A stretch of DNA of 50,295 nucleotides from Bacillota bacterium (GCA_023475835.1 JAMCVM010000098.1:1-50295), one strand, 5' to 3'; counted from the first letter of the stretch, positions 35,855-44,462 are shown. Notes: generated by a model from the sequence alone, not told the origin. A program made the numbers and translations.

Positions 35855-36886
35855 TTAGGATTGGCTTTGCAAGTCCATAATCACTTTGATGTGGCCTTGG
35901 CCATGATCAACTTGATCGAGTGCGTCTTGGAAGCGGTCTAGCGGAAAACGGTGGCTAACGATGTCACGGACGTTGACCAGCCCCAGTTGGATAAATTGAA
36001 TGGCCCGGTCAAAGGCGTGGGTTTGAGCAAACGAGCCCACGATGGTCAATTCTTTGCGAAAAACATCATAGGGCCGAATGGGCATGATGTCGGTTTCGTG
36101 AGTCACACCGTAGACCACAATCTTTCCTCCAAATCGGGCATAGTCGGGACACTCTTGCAAAATATCAATGGCACCGGTGGCGTCGATGACTACGTCGAAG
36201 CCTCGAGGATAGCGGCGGTGAATTTCTTGACGATGCTGGCCATAGTTGGAGCGATCCATCAGCACCGTATCCGCCTCGGCCAAACGTCCCGCCATTTCCA
36301 ATTTCTTCGGGTCAGAGGCGACCAATACCAAGTTGAGCGCACCCGCGTGTCGCAGCAACTGAGCCAATACGATGCCAGTGGGCCCGGTGCCGAACATCAA
36401 GACATCGGCGCCGGGGCGAAGATCAATCCGGTCCAGCCCATGGACGGCGCAGGCTGTGGGCTCAATCATCGCGGCTTCTTCGAAGGACAAATCGCCAATG
36501 GCAAAGACTTTATCGTGGTTGGCGACCACATATTCTGCGAATCCTCCGGGACCATTGCAACCCAGGGAGTAGAAGTTTTCGCAATACAGCGGCTGGTTTT
36601 TGCGACAATAGTAGCAATGGCCACACAGCACAGTATTGTCGACCGCAACCCGTGTGCCCAGGGCTAGTTCAGACACGCCAGGGCCGAGAGCTGCCACCGT
36701 GCCGGCGAATTCGTGGCCAGGGACCAGAGGAAACTCGGAAATAAACTCTCCGTGGTGAATATGGACATCGGTCTTACAAACGCCACAGGTAGCGACTTTA
36801 ATCAATACCTGGCCAGGACCAGGGTTGGGTCTATCAACTTCTTTGACGCTAAATTGGCGGGGTGCCTGATAGAGTACCGCTTTAAT
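35855..36886 (-). CDS. Zinc-dependent medium-chain alcohol/polyol dehydrogenase, apparent AUU start
   Basis: The 343-residue protein has the catalytic-zinc Cys (CGVCKTD), GHEFAGTV, the four-Cys structural zinc site (CGHCYYCRKNQPLYC) and an NAD(P) site around MFGTGPTGIVLAQLL. Relatives oxidise sugars, polyols or threonine. The conserved N-terminus starts KAVLYQAPRQFSVKEVD, and the codon before it is ATT at 36886-36884, 7 nt after AAGGAGGT. No ATG/GTG/TTG is in frame upstream; an ATG 5 nt earlier is out of frame. So this gene appears to start at AUU, or carries a small indel. Upstream lies TnpB relic B. Confidence 0.85.
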   Translation of the reverse strand: MKAVLYQAPRQFSVKEVDRPNPGPGQVLIKVATCGVCKTDVHIHHGEFISEFPLVPGHEFAGTVAALGPGVSELALGTRVAVDNTVLCGHCYYCRKNQPLYCENFYSLGCNGPGGFAEYVVANHDKVFAIGDLSFEEAAMIEPTACAVHGLDRIDLRPGADVLMFGTGPTGIVLAQLLRHAGALNLVLVASDPKKLEMAGRLAEADTVLMDRSNYGQHRQEIHRRYPRGFDVVIDATGAIDILQECPDYARFGGKIVVYGVTHETDIMPIRPYDVFRKELTIVGSFAQTHAFDRAIQFIQLGLVNVRDIVSHRFPLDRFQDALDQVDHGQGHIKVIMDLQSQS

Positions 36887-36901
36887 ATCATAAACCTCCT
36901 T

Positions 36902-37180
36902 TTAACACTTCCCACCGCTAAAGCCGGGAGGTTCTTTCGAGGAACCACTCATGGGAGTTTTACTCGCAGAGGGTGAGCCAACCTCCCGCGATCCAGTCGC
37001 CTGAAGGTCTCTGGTTACTTGATCCAAGGTTGGCCGAATCCTGTTTAGGTCTGGCCTTGACGACGCGATGCAGTTTACGTTTCTCACGATGGCGAGAATC
37101 AACCACCAACGGATCCAATTTTCAAAGGGCGAACATAACATGAGTATAGCACGAAGTGACCAAAATATGGTATGACACAC
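36902..37180 (-). mobile_element. TnpB-type transposon relic with right-end omega RNA, copy B
   Basis: On the minus strand a 92-codon frame ends VTRDLQATGSREVGSP...KEPPGFSGGKC. This C-terminal style is common in TnpB proteins, whose last codons overlap the transposon right end. The GC-rich hairpin around 36905-36935 is the presumed end. The sequence matches copy A in several blocks (see 16753). No RuvC or zinc-finger part of TnpB remains. It ends a few bases before the alcohol dehydrogenase ribosome site, so any omega RNA made here would run into that gene's leader. Confidence 0.6.
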
Positions 37181-37530
37181 GCAAACTTTCGTCTGACGAC
37201 GAGTGCCTTGTGCATTATATCCCTATAGCTATCCTTCTCGCGGATCATAGGATCATAATGGATGGTTTGAGTTGAGGAGTAAAATCACCGAGTTCGCTCA
37301 CAGAGCCGTCGCCGATCGTTGCGAATTTTCGCCAATTGCCGTCCGCGAAAAGTATAACGCGAAGGGTTTTACAGTGCCTTTGACGAGGAACGACATAACC
37401 CGTCGGCGGCTGCCGTCAAAAAAGCACTGTTTCGATTCTTGCTTACCCCGATCAGCGCTCCCAGTTTGTTATACTCGAAACGATTAGGATTTTAGAGGAA
37501 ATTCAGCAGTGAAATGAGGTTAGGCGTCAA
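37181..37530. other. Intergenic stretch between TnpB relic B and the iscB element
   Basis: No gene or family is recognisable in about 350 nt. It separates two mobile relics in what looks like an insertion hot spot. Confidence 0.5.
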
Positions 37531-37535
37531 CTACC

Positions 37536-37832
37536 CCGCCCTAAAGGGCGGAGCTTGAGGGAACTTAGGCTAGGTGGACCAGAGAAAGCGGGACCCAACC
37601 GGCTCCGTTGGCTATAGGTCGTCAAGACCCACCGGCGAATGCTTCTTCCCCGTACTCGCTGCAATACTCATCAGTTCGCCGCTCTGTAAGGCGAAGATCA
37701 TGCCGGCGAAAGGCCAAGATCCTACGGTTCCTGCCGTCCCGGCGAGGGGAGAGCCGATGGCAGACTTGCCCGAGGGGAGCGGGGCTCTAAAGGCCCCCGT
37801 CACCAGACCCGTCAGGGAAAAGGAGAAGAACC
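37536..37832 (+). ncRNA. HEARO / IscB omega RNA
   Basis: This 300-nt region directly upstream of an iscB-like reading frame is rich in nested stems and has the look of HEARO RNA (HNH endonuclease-associated RNA and ORF), the guide RNA of IscB. Visible stems include CCGCCC/GGGCGG at 37536-37551, GGTC-GTCAA-GACC near 37617, CGCC/GGCG around 37678-37693 and a GC-rich terminal stem-loop near 37770-37800. In IscB elements the guide is at the 5' end of this RNA. The RNA appears unbroken although the protein gene is decayed. Exact ends are approximate. Confidence 0.72.
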
Positions 37833-38757
37833 ATGGCGGTATTTGTGCTCGACAAACATCAGCACTCCCTGACGCCGTGCCGAGAGACACGGACGCGGTG
37901 GCGACTCGAGAAGAGTCGCGCGGTGATCCACCGGATGGTGCCATTGACGATCCGACTGAAAGACCGCCTGGCCGCGGAGTCCCTGGTCCAGCCGGTGCGG
38001 TTGAAACTGGACCCCGGCCGTCAGACGACGGGCATGGCGTTCGTGGGCTGCGATATGCAGCTTAGGCAGCATCCTGAAATTCGTAGCGTCGAGGGCCAGC
38101 CGGGAGCGTTCTTACGCTGCGAGGCCTGCAAGTTCCTGCTGGAGAAGTGGGGACGGCAATGCGCCGATGGGGATGCGCAGAACGTTCCACTGAAGAGGGA
38201 GCGGTTTCACCCGAAAGTCAAAGGGGGCTCGGGTCGCGTCAGCAATCTCAGCGTCGCCGGTCATCCCTGTAATCAGTGCAAGGGCAAAAAGGTCCTCGCC
38301 GAGTTTCTGACGAACTCTGGATGGTGCGTGGGTCGGTCGTCAGGTGAACACCCTCGAACTCTGGGACCCATCGGTGATGAACAGCTATGCCACCGGACGT
38401 GGCCGCTCCCCGCGCACACGACTTGATAAAGATGGATTTCCTCGGGGGATACCGGACCCGGTCAAAACGGCGGGGTGGCTTCCAGACCGGGGATACGGTC
38501 AAAGCCGTGGTCACCACAGGAAAAAAGAGCGGGACTTATCTGGGTCGCGTGGCCGCCGCGCCAGTGGCTGCTTTACCATCCACGCCGCGCAGGGATTGAT
38601 CCCAGGGATCTGCCATCGCTTCTGCGCCCTCATTCAGCGTACGGATAGGTATGGGGATAGGCTCACCAAGATAGCATCGAAGAAAGGAGAAGCGGGAATG
38701 GGGCAGGCCGAGCCTGCCGCGCTATCCCTCCTCGACCGGACCGTGTCCTTGGCATAG
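37833..38757 (+). pseudogene. iscB: Decayed iscB (RuvC/HNH nuclease) gene
   Basis: The start is intact: AAAAGGAG then ATG 37833 and MAVFVLDKHQHSLTPC, the IscB PLMP domain, followed by the RuvC-I motif KLDPGRQTTGMAFVG. Then about 80-90 residues (bridge helix and the RuvC-II Glu) are missing. An HNH remnant follows (LLEKWGRQCADGDAQNVPL...GGSGRVSNL), but its zinc Cys and catalytic His positions are changed (CADGD for CxxC; KRERFHP where EIEHIHP is expected). The RuvC-III part is absent. C-terminal target-interaction segments are split over three frames (GRGRSPRTRLDKDGFPRG; GGFQTGDTVKAVVTTGKKSG; GCFTIHAAQGLIPGI). It cannot make an active nuclease. The frame ends just before the SDR gene. Confidence 0.85.
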
Positions 38758-38790
38758 TCCAAGGAGGGCCGAGGTTTCCCGCGCAATTGG

Positions 38791-39552
38791 ATGAACTTAT
38801 TTTCGTTAGAAGACAAGACTGCCCTCGTCATTGGAGGCAGCGGGGTGATTGGGAGTGCTCTGGCTGAAGGATTGGCCGGGCATGGGGCCCGAGTAGCGGT
38901 GGCGGGGCGTAATCCCGCGAAGATTGATGGAGTGGTCACACAGCTTCAGAAAATGGAATTTTCCACCGAAGGCTTTCGCTGCGACGTCACCTCACGGGTG
39001 AGCTTGGCGAGCTTGGTGAAGGCAGTCCTTGCCTGGGGTGAGAGAATCGACATATTAGTGAATTGCGCGGGTGTGAATAGCAGAACGCCTTTTAGCGAGA
39101 TCCTCGAGTCAGAGTGGCAGGAAATTATGGATCTCAACGCCAAAGGAGTGTTTTTGGCCTGCCAAGTGGTGGCGCCAGAGATGTTGGCGGTGGGTGGAGG
39201 GTCGATTATCAATATTTCTTCGGTCTCGTCGGGCCCGCCATTGTCGGGCGTTTTTACCTATTCGGCGTCTAAGGCGGCGGTCAATAGCATGACCCAATAT
39301 TTGGCGCGAGAACTCGCGCCGACCGTTCGAGTCAATGCCATCATACCCGGATTTTTTCCCGCGGAGCAAAATCGAAAGATTTTAACCGAAGCTCGGATTC
39401 GCGATATCTGCCAGCACACGCCCATGGCTCGACTGGGTGATGCCAAGGAACTCCAAGGGGCCGTCGTGTGGCTCGCTTCGCCAGCTGCTTCGGGCTTTGT
39501 TACTGGCTCCTTGGTGCGGGTAGACGGCGGATTTAGTGCCATGACCATTTGA
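38791..39552 (+). CDS. Short-chain dehydrogenase/reductase
   Basis: A 253-residue SDR: cofactor motif GGSGVIGSALAEG, NCAGVNSRTPF, catalytic Ser in ISSVSSG and the Tyr-x3-Lys pair in YSASKAAV. Close in style to gluconate/sorbitol-type dehydrogenases; substrate not readable. AAGGAGGG lies about 24 nt upstream of ATG 38791, at the downstream edge of the iscB relic, so the relic may have supplied or displaced the promoter. It precedes the uronate-isomerase-like gene by 16 nt. Confidence 0.88.
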   Translation: MNLFSLEDKTALVIGGSGVIGSALAEGLAGHGARVAVAGRNPAKIDGVVTQLQKMEFSTEGFRCDVTSRVSLASLVKAVLAWGERIDILVNCAGVNSRTPFSEILESEWQEIMDLNAKGVFLACQVVAPEMLAVGGGSIINISSVSSGPPLSGVFTYSASKAAVNSMTQYLARELAPTVRVNAIIPGFFPAEQNRKILTEARIRDICQHTPMARLGDAKELQGAVVWLASPAASGFVTGSLVRVDGGFSAMTI

Positions 39553-39568
39553 AGGAGTGAAGTCGACG

Positions 39569-40804
39569 ATGGAAGAACAATCGCTGTCAAGGATAGTCGA
39601 ATCTAAAGTGGCGTCGGTGGCCATCACCGATATGCACACGCACCTGTTCCCGCCTAGCTTTGGTTCGCTGCAAATGAGTGGAGCGAACCATGTTTTAACT
39701 TACCATTATCTGATTGCGGAAGCGTTTCGCACCGGGGCGACCGACCCGAAAGCATTCTGGAAGCTTTCAACCAGTGCTCAAGCGGACTGGATCTATCATC
39801 GACTGTTCCAAGAGATGAGTCCGCTCAGCGAGGCGGCGTCCGGGGTGGTGGAGATTGCTCGCCAGTTCTCGGTGAATTTGCAGGTTGACGGGCTGTTGGG
39901 CCTAAGGGGGGCGCTCAGTGAGGACGCCAACGATGAATACATTGACCGTATCCTGAAGATGGCCGGGGTTGACAACGTGGTCATGACCAACGATCCATTT
40001 GATCCAGTGGAACGGGGATATTGGGAGAACAAGACGCCTTTGAACCCTCACTTTGTTCCTGCCCTGAGGCTCGATCCCTTAGTCAATCAGTGGACTCAGG
40101 CGGCTTCAACCCTAAGCAGCCTGGGCTATAGAGTAAGTCCCGAATTTCAAGACGGGCGGGTGGTGGAAGTTCGGCGCTTTTTGGAGGACTGGGTGAACCG
40201 TATGGCTCCCGTGTATTTGGCTATTTCCTTACCAGATAGCTTCGATTTTCCCGATCTGAGCGTGCGTAGTCGACTCTTAGAGGCGGTGATCTTGCCGCTC
40301 TGTCGACAACATAAGTTGCCATTGGCGCTCATGATTGGCGCCAAACGGCAGGTTAATCCGAGCCTCGGCCCGGCGGGCGATAGTACCGGCAAGGCAGCCA
40401 TGACCCCTTTAGAAAATCTGTGTCGTGACTTCCCAGATAATAAGTTCCTGGTGAGTCTCTTGTCGCGTGAAAACCAGCACGAACTGATTGTGACCGCAAG
40501 AAAATTTGGCAATTTAATGCCTTTCGGTTGTTGGTGGTTTCTCAACACTGACACTCTTGTCGAAGAAATTATGCGAATGCGTGTGGAATTGATTGGGCCG
40601 ACGTTTATTGCTCAACATTCTGACGCCAGAGTATTGGAGCATCTAATTTATAAGTGGGCGCGAACTCGTCGGGTAGTGGCCCGGGTGCTGGTAGACAAAT
40701 ACCAGAAGTTGGCCAAGGTGGGTTGGACTGTGGACTCGGCGAGGATTGAAGCCGATGTCAAAGCGTTATTCCAGCAAAACTTCTGGGATTTTGCGAGTCG
40801 GTGA
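39569..40804 (+). CDS. Uronate isomerase-like amidohydrolase-fold protein
   Basis: The protein has 411 residues. The N-terminal metal site DMHTHLFPPSFG and the segment VVMTNDPFDPVERGYW resemble uronate (glucuronate) isomerases, which interconvert glucuronate and fructuronate. A WWFLNTDTLVEEIMRMRVELIG segment is in the C-terminal half. ATG 39569 is chosen (AAGGAG 11 nt upstream); GTG 39557 is also in frame. With the SDR before it and the dehydrogenase/epimerase genes across the relics, it suggests sugar-acid breakdown. Confidence 0.75.
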   Translation: MEEQSLSRIVESKVASVAITDMHTHLFPPSFGSLQMSGANHVLTYHYLIAEAFRTGATDPKAFWKLSTSAQADWIYHRLFQEMSPLSEAASGVVEIARQFSVNLQVDGLLGLRGALSEDANDEYIDRILKMAGVDNVVMTNDPFDPVERGYWENKTPLNPHFVPALRLDPLVNQWTQAASTLSSLGYRVSPEFQDGRVVEVRRFLEDWVNRMAPVYLAISLPDSFDFPDLSVRSRLLEAVILPLCRQHKLPLALMIGAKRQVNPSLGPAGDSTGKAAMTPLENLCRDFPDNKFLVSLLSRENQHELIVTARKFGNLMPFGCWWFLNTDTLVEEIMRMRVELIGPTFIAQHSDARVLEHLIYKWARTRRVVARVLVDKYQKLAKVGWTVDSARIEADVKALFQQNFWDFASR

Positions 40805-40870
40805 CCATCAAGATTGGATTCAAAAGCGTTGGTTGGCAGCGAGGTGACTAGAAGGGGGCCGGGAGGAAGC

Positions 40871-42121
40871 GTGGGGAGAGAGTTTCGGAAGTTGGATCGA
40901 GAATTTCTGGATGAGGTCGTGGTGCTAGAGACCGAATCGTATCCAGCCGGTGGCCATAGCGAGGAGGACAAGCTTCGCATCCGGCGGTCCATCGGGGAAA
41001 TTATGGACCGCCAGGACGATGTCCGAGCCTACTACGGCCTGATAGAACAGGGACAGCTCTTAGCTCAGATGTGCCTCTTGACCTTCGACCTGAATTGCCG
41101 AGGGCAAATGATCCGAGCTGGAGGCGTAGGATCGGTAGCGACCGCTCTGGTCCATCGCAAGCAGGGAGCGGCCAGGGATTTGCTAAGGGCTGGGTTGTTG
41201 TACTACCGCAATATCAACGTAAGCATGGTAACCTTGTATCCATTTCGTTTCGGGTTTTATCGGAAGATGGGATTTGGATATGGGGCCGAGGTGCGCCGAT
41301 ACCGGGTGGACCCAGCCCACTTTCCCGATCGGCGGGTACCCGGGGTGCTTCGCCGCTATCGTGGATCGGAAAGCGAGCGTGAAGCTCTTTTAGCTTGTTA
41401 CCAGACATCGCTACGAAAAACCCACGGCATGATTTCGCGCCTAAATCCGTCGATGGAAGAGGCATTCCGATCAGAGTTGGCTCCGGTGGTTTATGAACGC
41501 CAGGGGCGCGTGGAGGGCTACCTAGTCGTTGATTTCGAACGCCACTACGTTATGAAGAACAACTTGGTGGTTCGAGAGTGGGTCTATAACACGCCCGAGG
41601 CGTTATATGCGTTGGCTAGTTTCCTTCATCATCAGGTCGATCAGTTTGAGAAAATCGTCTTGGAGACTCAAGATCCGGCCCTGGCAATGATTTTAACCGA
41701 TGTCGATGCAGGTACCTACGAAGCCTTTCAGTCTCAATTCGTGGAAAGTCATACGTCGGCGACCGGGATCTTATATCGGGTGGTAGATCTCCCCGCGCTC
41801 TTTGCCGCAATGGGGTCTTGGGCCATCGCCGGTCCCGATCTTGCCGTGAAATTGGTGATTAGCGATGATTTTCTGCCTGAACATCAATCCACCACGGTGG
41901 TGGTGGTAGAAAATGGGCAGTTCCGGGTGGGCTCAGAGCAACCCATCGATGTAGAATTAAGAACGGATGTGGCCACGTTTTCTTCGCTGTGGATGGGCGC
42001 CATCGATATCGATAGTGCCATTCGCTTGGGGCTTGTGCATGTGTCCTCAATCGAACCATTGCCCGGACTCCGAGCGCTGTTTCGGGTCGACGCCAAACCC
42101 CAGTGCTGGCAGCATTTTTAA
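40871..42121 (+). CDS. Eis-like GNAT acetyltransferase
   Basis: The 416-residue protein has the Eis layout: an N-terminal GNAT domain with an acetyl-CoA loop near VHRKQGAARDLLRAGL, a second GNAT-like part and a C-terminal sterol-carrier-like fold (LVISDDFLPEHQSTTVVV). Family members acetylate amines, in mycobacteria including aminoglycosides; the native substrate here is unknown. GTG 40871 with GGGAGG 4 nt upstream is preferred to TTG 40814. Confidence 0.82.
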   Translation: MGREFRKLDREFLDEVVVLETESYPAGGHSEEDKLRIRRSIGEIMDRQDDVRAYYGLIEQGQLLAQMCLLTFDLNCRGQMIRAGGVGSVATALVHRKQGAARDLLRAGLLYYRNINVSMVTLYPFRFGFYRKMGFGYGAEVRRYRVDPAHFPDRRVPGVLRRYRGSESEREALLACYQTSLRKTHGMISRLNPSMEEAFRSELAPVVYERQGRVEGYLVVDFERHYVMKNNLVVREWVYNTPEALYALASFLHHQVDQFEKIVLETQDPALAMILTDVDAGTYEAFQSQFVESHTSATGILYRVVDLPALFAAMGSWAIAGPDLAVKLVISDDFLPEHQSTTVVVVENGQFRVGSEQPIDVELRTDVATFSSLWMGAIDIDSAIRLGLVHVSSIEPLPGLRALFRVDAKPQCWQHF

Positions 42122-42232
42122 TTGCCTGAGGTGATGAAAAAGGCACATACTCGACGTAGGCATTGCCGCCGCCGCGTGGGATCCAGGCCTACTCTTTTTA
42201 TACGGAAGAATAGGCGCACCGATATCGCCAGA

Positions 42233-42260
42233 CAAAAAATGCCCGGGGACATCCCTGGGC
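42233..42260 (-). terminator. Intrinsic terminator of rnpB
   Basis: Read on the minus strand, GCCCAGGGATGTCCCCGGGC folds into a strong stem and is followed by ATTTTTTG. It lies just after the 3' end of the RNase P RNA. Confidence 0.85.
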
Positions 42261-42284
42261 GTTTTGGTGCTATAAAAAATATCG

Positions 42285-42643
42285 AGGCGGAGTCAGCGAT
42301 AAGCCGAGTTCTGTCGAGGACGATCATCTATCTAGGACGTCAGTTGCCTGACGCCTCCAGCGACCAACCCGGGAAGTCAGCGAGCAACCTCATCCTTCCC
42401 CTATTAGGTCTTGCTGCGGGTGGGGTTTACCAAGAGAGCCAGTCACCTGGTCCCTAGTGCGCTCTTACCGCACTGTTTCAGCCTTACCGTTTCGAAAAAC
42501 GGCGGTTTGTTTTCTGTGGCACTTTCCTTAAGGTCACCCTCACTGGACGTTATCCAGCACCCTGCTCTACGCAGCTCGGACTTTCCTCACGCGCCGCCTT
42601 GCGGCTTGGCACGCGCGATCGTCGTGCTAACTCCGCGCCCGAG
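42285..42643 (-). ncRNA. rnpB: RNase P RNA
   Basis: On the minus strand the conserved core pieces are present: GAGGAAAGTCCGAGC near the 5' end and ACAGAACTCGGCTTATCG near the 3' end. The P1 helix pairs GCGGAGTTAGC (42636-42626) with GCTGACTCCGC (42297-42287). The length of about 355 nt fits bacterial RNase P RNA, the ribozyme that trims tRNA 5' leaders. A promoter and a terminator flank it. Confidence 0.95.
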
Positions 42644-42649
42644 AATCTT

Positions 42650-42678
42650 ATTATGACCGCTTTGGTCCGAACAATCAA
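42650..42678 (-). promoter_or_regulatory. Promoter of rnpB
   Basis: On the minus strand a -35 TTGATT (42678-42673), a 17-nt spacer and a -10 CATAAT (42655-42650) lie just upstream of the RNase P RNA. Confidence 0.7.
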
Positions 42679-42704
42679 TGACAAGTGTTGGCGCGTCTGC
42701 CAGC

Positions 42705-43148
42705 TTACCGGGAATCGGCCAAAGTGCTCATCGCAGCTACCGCCAACTGATCGGCCCGTTCGTTCATCACATTGCCGGAATGCCCTTTGACTTTGACCCA
42801 GTGAACATGACGGTCTTGAACCAAAGATTGTAACTGCCGCCAGAGGTCTTGGTTTTCGACCGGTTGGCCTTTTGCATTTTTCCATCCGCGTTTTTCCCAG
42901 CCGCGAAACCAATTTTGGACGAAGGCATTGATAACGTAGGCTGAGTCGCTGTAGACGGTGACGTCTGTACCGGTGGCGGTATGTTTTAAAGCTTCGATAA
43001 CGGCGGTCATTTCCATCCGATTGTTGGTGGTGGAGGGATCTGCCCCGGAATACGAGGGACCGTCCACAAATACACAAGCCCACCCTCCCAGTTGGCCGCC
43101 AGGTGCCTGATTATTACGGCAGGCTCCGTCGGTGTACACTTCTTTCAT
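42705..43148 (-). CDS. rnhA: Ribonuclease HI
   Basis: The 147-residue enzyme has the RNase H catalytic acids: Asp in VYTDGACRNN, Glu in NNRMEMTAVIEAL, Asp in VYSDSAYVINAF and the last Asp in NERADQLA, with the basic loop WKNAKGQPV. It cuts RNA in RNA-DNA hybrids. ATG 43148 fits the AAGGGA site; the upstream ATG 43160 is too close to it. Confidence 0.94.
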   Translation of the reverse strand: MKEVYTDGACRNNQAPGGQLGGWACVFVDGPSYSGADPSTTNNRMEMTAVIEALKHTATGTDVTVYSDSAYVINAFVQNWFRGWEKRGWKNAKGQPVENQDLWRQLQSLVQDRHVHWVKVKGHSGNVMNERADQLAVAAMSTLADSR

Positions 43149-43279
43149 ACTGGCTGGCATCCCTTCTTGAACCGATCAACCCGAGCCACCTTGACGTGTT
43201 ATTTTAGCGAGAGGCACTGCCACCCGTCAAGCAATCGACGCGGTGGCGATCTGTGCCGGAGGTGCTTCGGATGTCCAGT

Positions 43280-43879
43280 TTACGCTTCTTCAAGTTGGGC
43301 CTCGATGGGGTTCGTGGTGGACATTTGAATACGATCATAGCAATCGATGCATAGTGCAGTGTAGTTCTTATCCCCAACGACGACCTGATCGGTCTCGGGG
43401 GTGAGGCGGTGGGAAATAAACGCGTCTTGTTGTTTGCAAATAGTGCAGACCGCATGAATTTTCATGACCTCATCCGCTAGGCAAAGCAACTGTCCCATAC
43501 AACCAAAAGGATGTTCTTCGTAGTCCATATCCAGTCCAGCCAGCACCACGGTTTTGCCCTGGTGACGCCAGCGCCTGGCCCAGGCGGGCAGGTCGTCGTC
43601 AAAAAACTGGGCTTCATCGATGGCAATGACGTCTACAGTGCCGGGAATGGAGCGATGTATGAGATCGGAACGCCCGTCCATAATCGGATGAAGAGTCCAG
43701 CGTCCTATCAATTCGGACATTCGGCGAGCGATGTCGCGGGGTGAACTGCGCACGGCGAAGTGGGGATAGACTACCGCCACCTCTAAATCCGCAATTAGAG
43801 CACGCTCTATCAATCGGGACAATTCTCGCGATTTTCCGGAGAACATTTCACCGGCAATGACTTTAATCTTGCCTGCCAC
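43280..43879 (-). CDS. tdk: Thymidine kinase
   Basis: A 199-residue type II thymidine kinase: P-loop GEMFSGKSREL, the DEAQFF segment, the lasso-domain Cys pairs CTIC and CIDC for zinc, and VVGDKNYTALC near the end. It phosphorylates thymidine in salvage. GTG 43879 is chosen because GGAGGT lies 6 nt upstream; the frame is open further upstream only by chance. Confidence 0.95.
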   Translation of the reverse strand: MAGKIKVIAGEMFSGKSRELSRLIERALIADLEVAVVYPHFAVRSSPRDIARRMSELIGRWTLHPIMDGRSDLIHRSIPGTVDVIAIDEAQFFDDDLPAWARRWRHQGKTVVLAGLDMDYEEHPFGCMGQLLCLADEVMKIHAVCTICKQQDAFISHRLTPETDQVVVGDKNYTALCIDCYDRIQMSTTNPIEAQLEEA

Positions 43880-43973
43880 TCTGAAACCTCCATTCATCCT
43901 AGTCCTGGGTAAAATACGACAAGAGTGGCGAAATTCCCTACTGTTCGGCACCGATTTATTTTTCGTTAGCACC

Positions 43974-44002
43974 TTGACCGATGCCAGAGCCTTTGTTAAG
44001 AT
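43974..44002 (+). promoter_or_regulatory. Promoter of the tRNA cluster
   Basis: A -35 TTGACC (43974-43979), a 17-nt spacer and a -10 TAAGAT (43997-44002) lie 15 nt upstream of the first tRNA. Confidence 0.75.
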
Positions 44003-44017
44003 AGACCACGTCGGCAC

Positions 44018-44093
44018 TCCTCGATAGCTCAATTGGTAGAGCACCCGGCTGTTAACCGGGTGGTTGCAGGTTCGAGTCCTGCTCGAGGAGCCA
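44018..44093 (+). tRNA. tRNA-Asn (GTT)
   Basis: The acceptor stem TCCTCGA/TCGAGGA closes a complete cloverleaf. The anticodon GTT at 44051-44053 sits in the stem CCCGG/CCGGG. The T-loop is GGTTCGAGTCC. CCA is encoded. Confidence 0.97.
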
Positions 44094-44102
44094 TTTTTAT
44101 TG

Positions 44103-44177
44103 GGGCCCATAGCTCAGCGGTAGAGCTGCCGGCTCATAACCGGTTGGTCGGAGGTTCGAATCCTTCTGGGCCCACCA
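44103..44177 (+). tRNA. tRNA-Met (CAT)
   Basis: The acceptor stem GGGCCCA/TGGGCCC, anticodon CAT at 44135-44137 and encoded CCA are present. The fully paired first base pair argues against the initiator form. It could be elongator Met or, after lysidine modification, Ile-CAU. Confidence 0.93.
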
Positions 44178-44216
44178 TGGGTATCCATAGAAGGGACCAA
44201 CGTAGAATATTTGTAT

Positions 44217-44291
44217 GGGCGCGTAGCTCAGTGGTAGAGCGCTTGACTCACATTCAAGAGGTCGGTAGTTCGATCCTACCCGTGCCCACCA
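44217..44291 (+). tRNA. tRNA-Val (CAC)
   Basis: The acceptor stem GGGCGCG/CGTGCCC (one G-T pair), anticodon CAC at 44249-44251 within CTTGA/TCAAG, T-loop GTTCGATCC and encoded CCA are visible. Confidence 0.95.
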
Positions 44292-44294
44292 TAC

Positions 44295-44328
44295 AAACCC
44301 CGCACAGCATAAGGCTTGCGGGGTTTTC
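44295..44328 (+). terminator. Terminator of the tRNA cluster
   Basis: AAACCCCGCA pairs with TGCGGGGTTT around a short loop, and the stem ends in TTTT. Confidence 0.85.
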
Positions 44329-44429
44329 CTATGCCCGCTAGACACCCTAAAATCCCGACTACCCACACTATAGCCTAGCGGCTTTCTGCCCACGCCTGCA
44401 TTCGTCTGGCACCATCCGAAGATGAACGA

Positions 44430-44462
44430 GCAAGAAAACCCCCCACCGACTCTAGTGGGGGA
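44430..44462 (-). terminator. Possible minus-strand terminator
   Basis: On the minus strand CCCCCAC and GTGGGGG form a stem with an 8-nt loop and are followed by TTTTCT. No gene on that strand is recognisable just upstream, so its role is unclear. Confidence 0.45.

Noticed and set aside
42285-42643. ORFs of 80-110 codons across this region
   Set aside because: They overlap the RNase P RNA and have no protein features.
43880-44110. Long N-terminal extension of thymidine kinase
   Set aside because: It would run into the tRNA-Asn gene; the GTG with GGAGGT at 43879 gives the normal family length.
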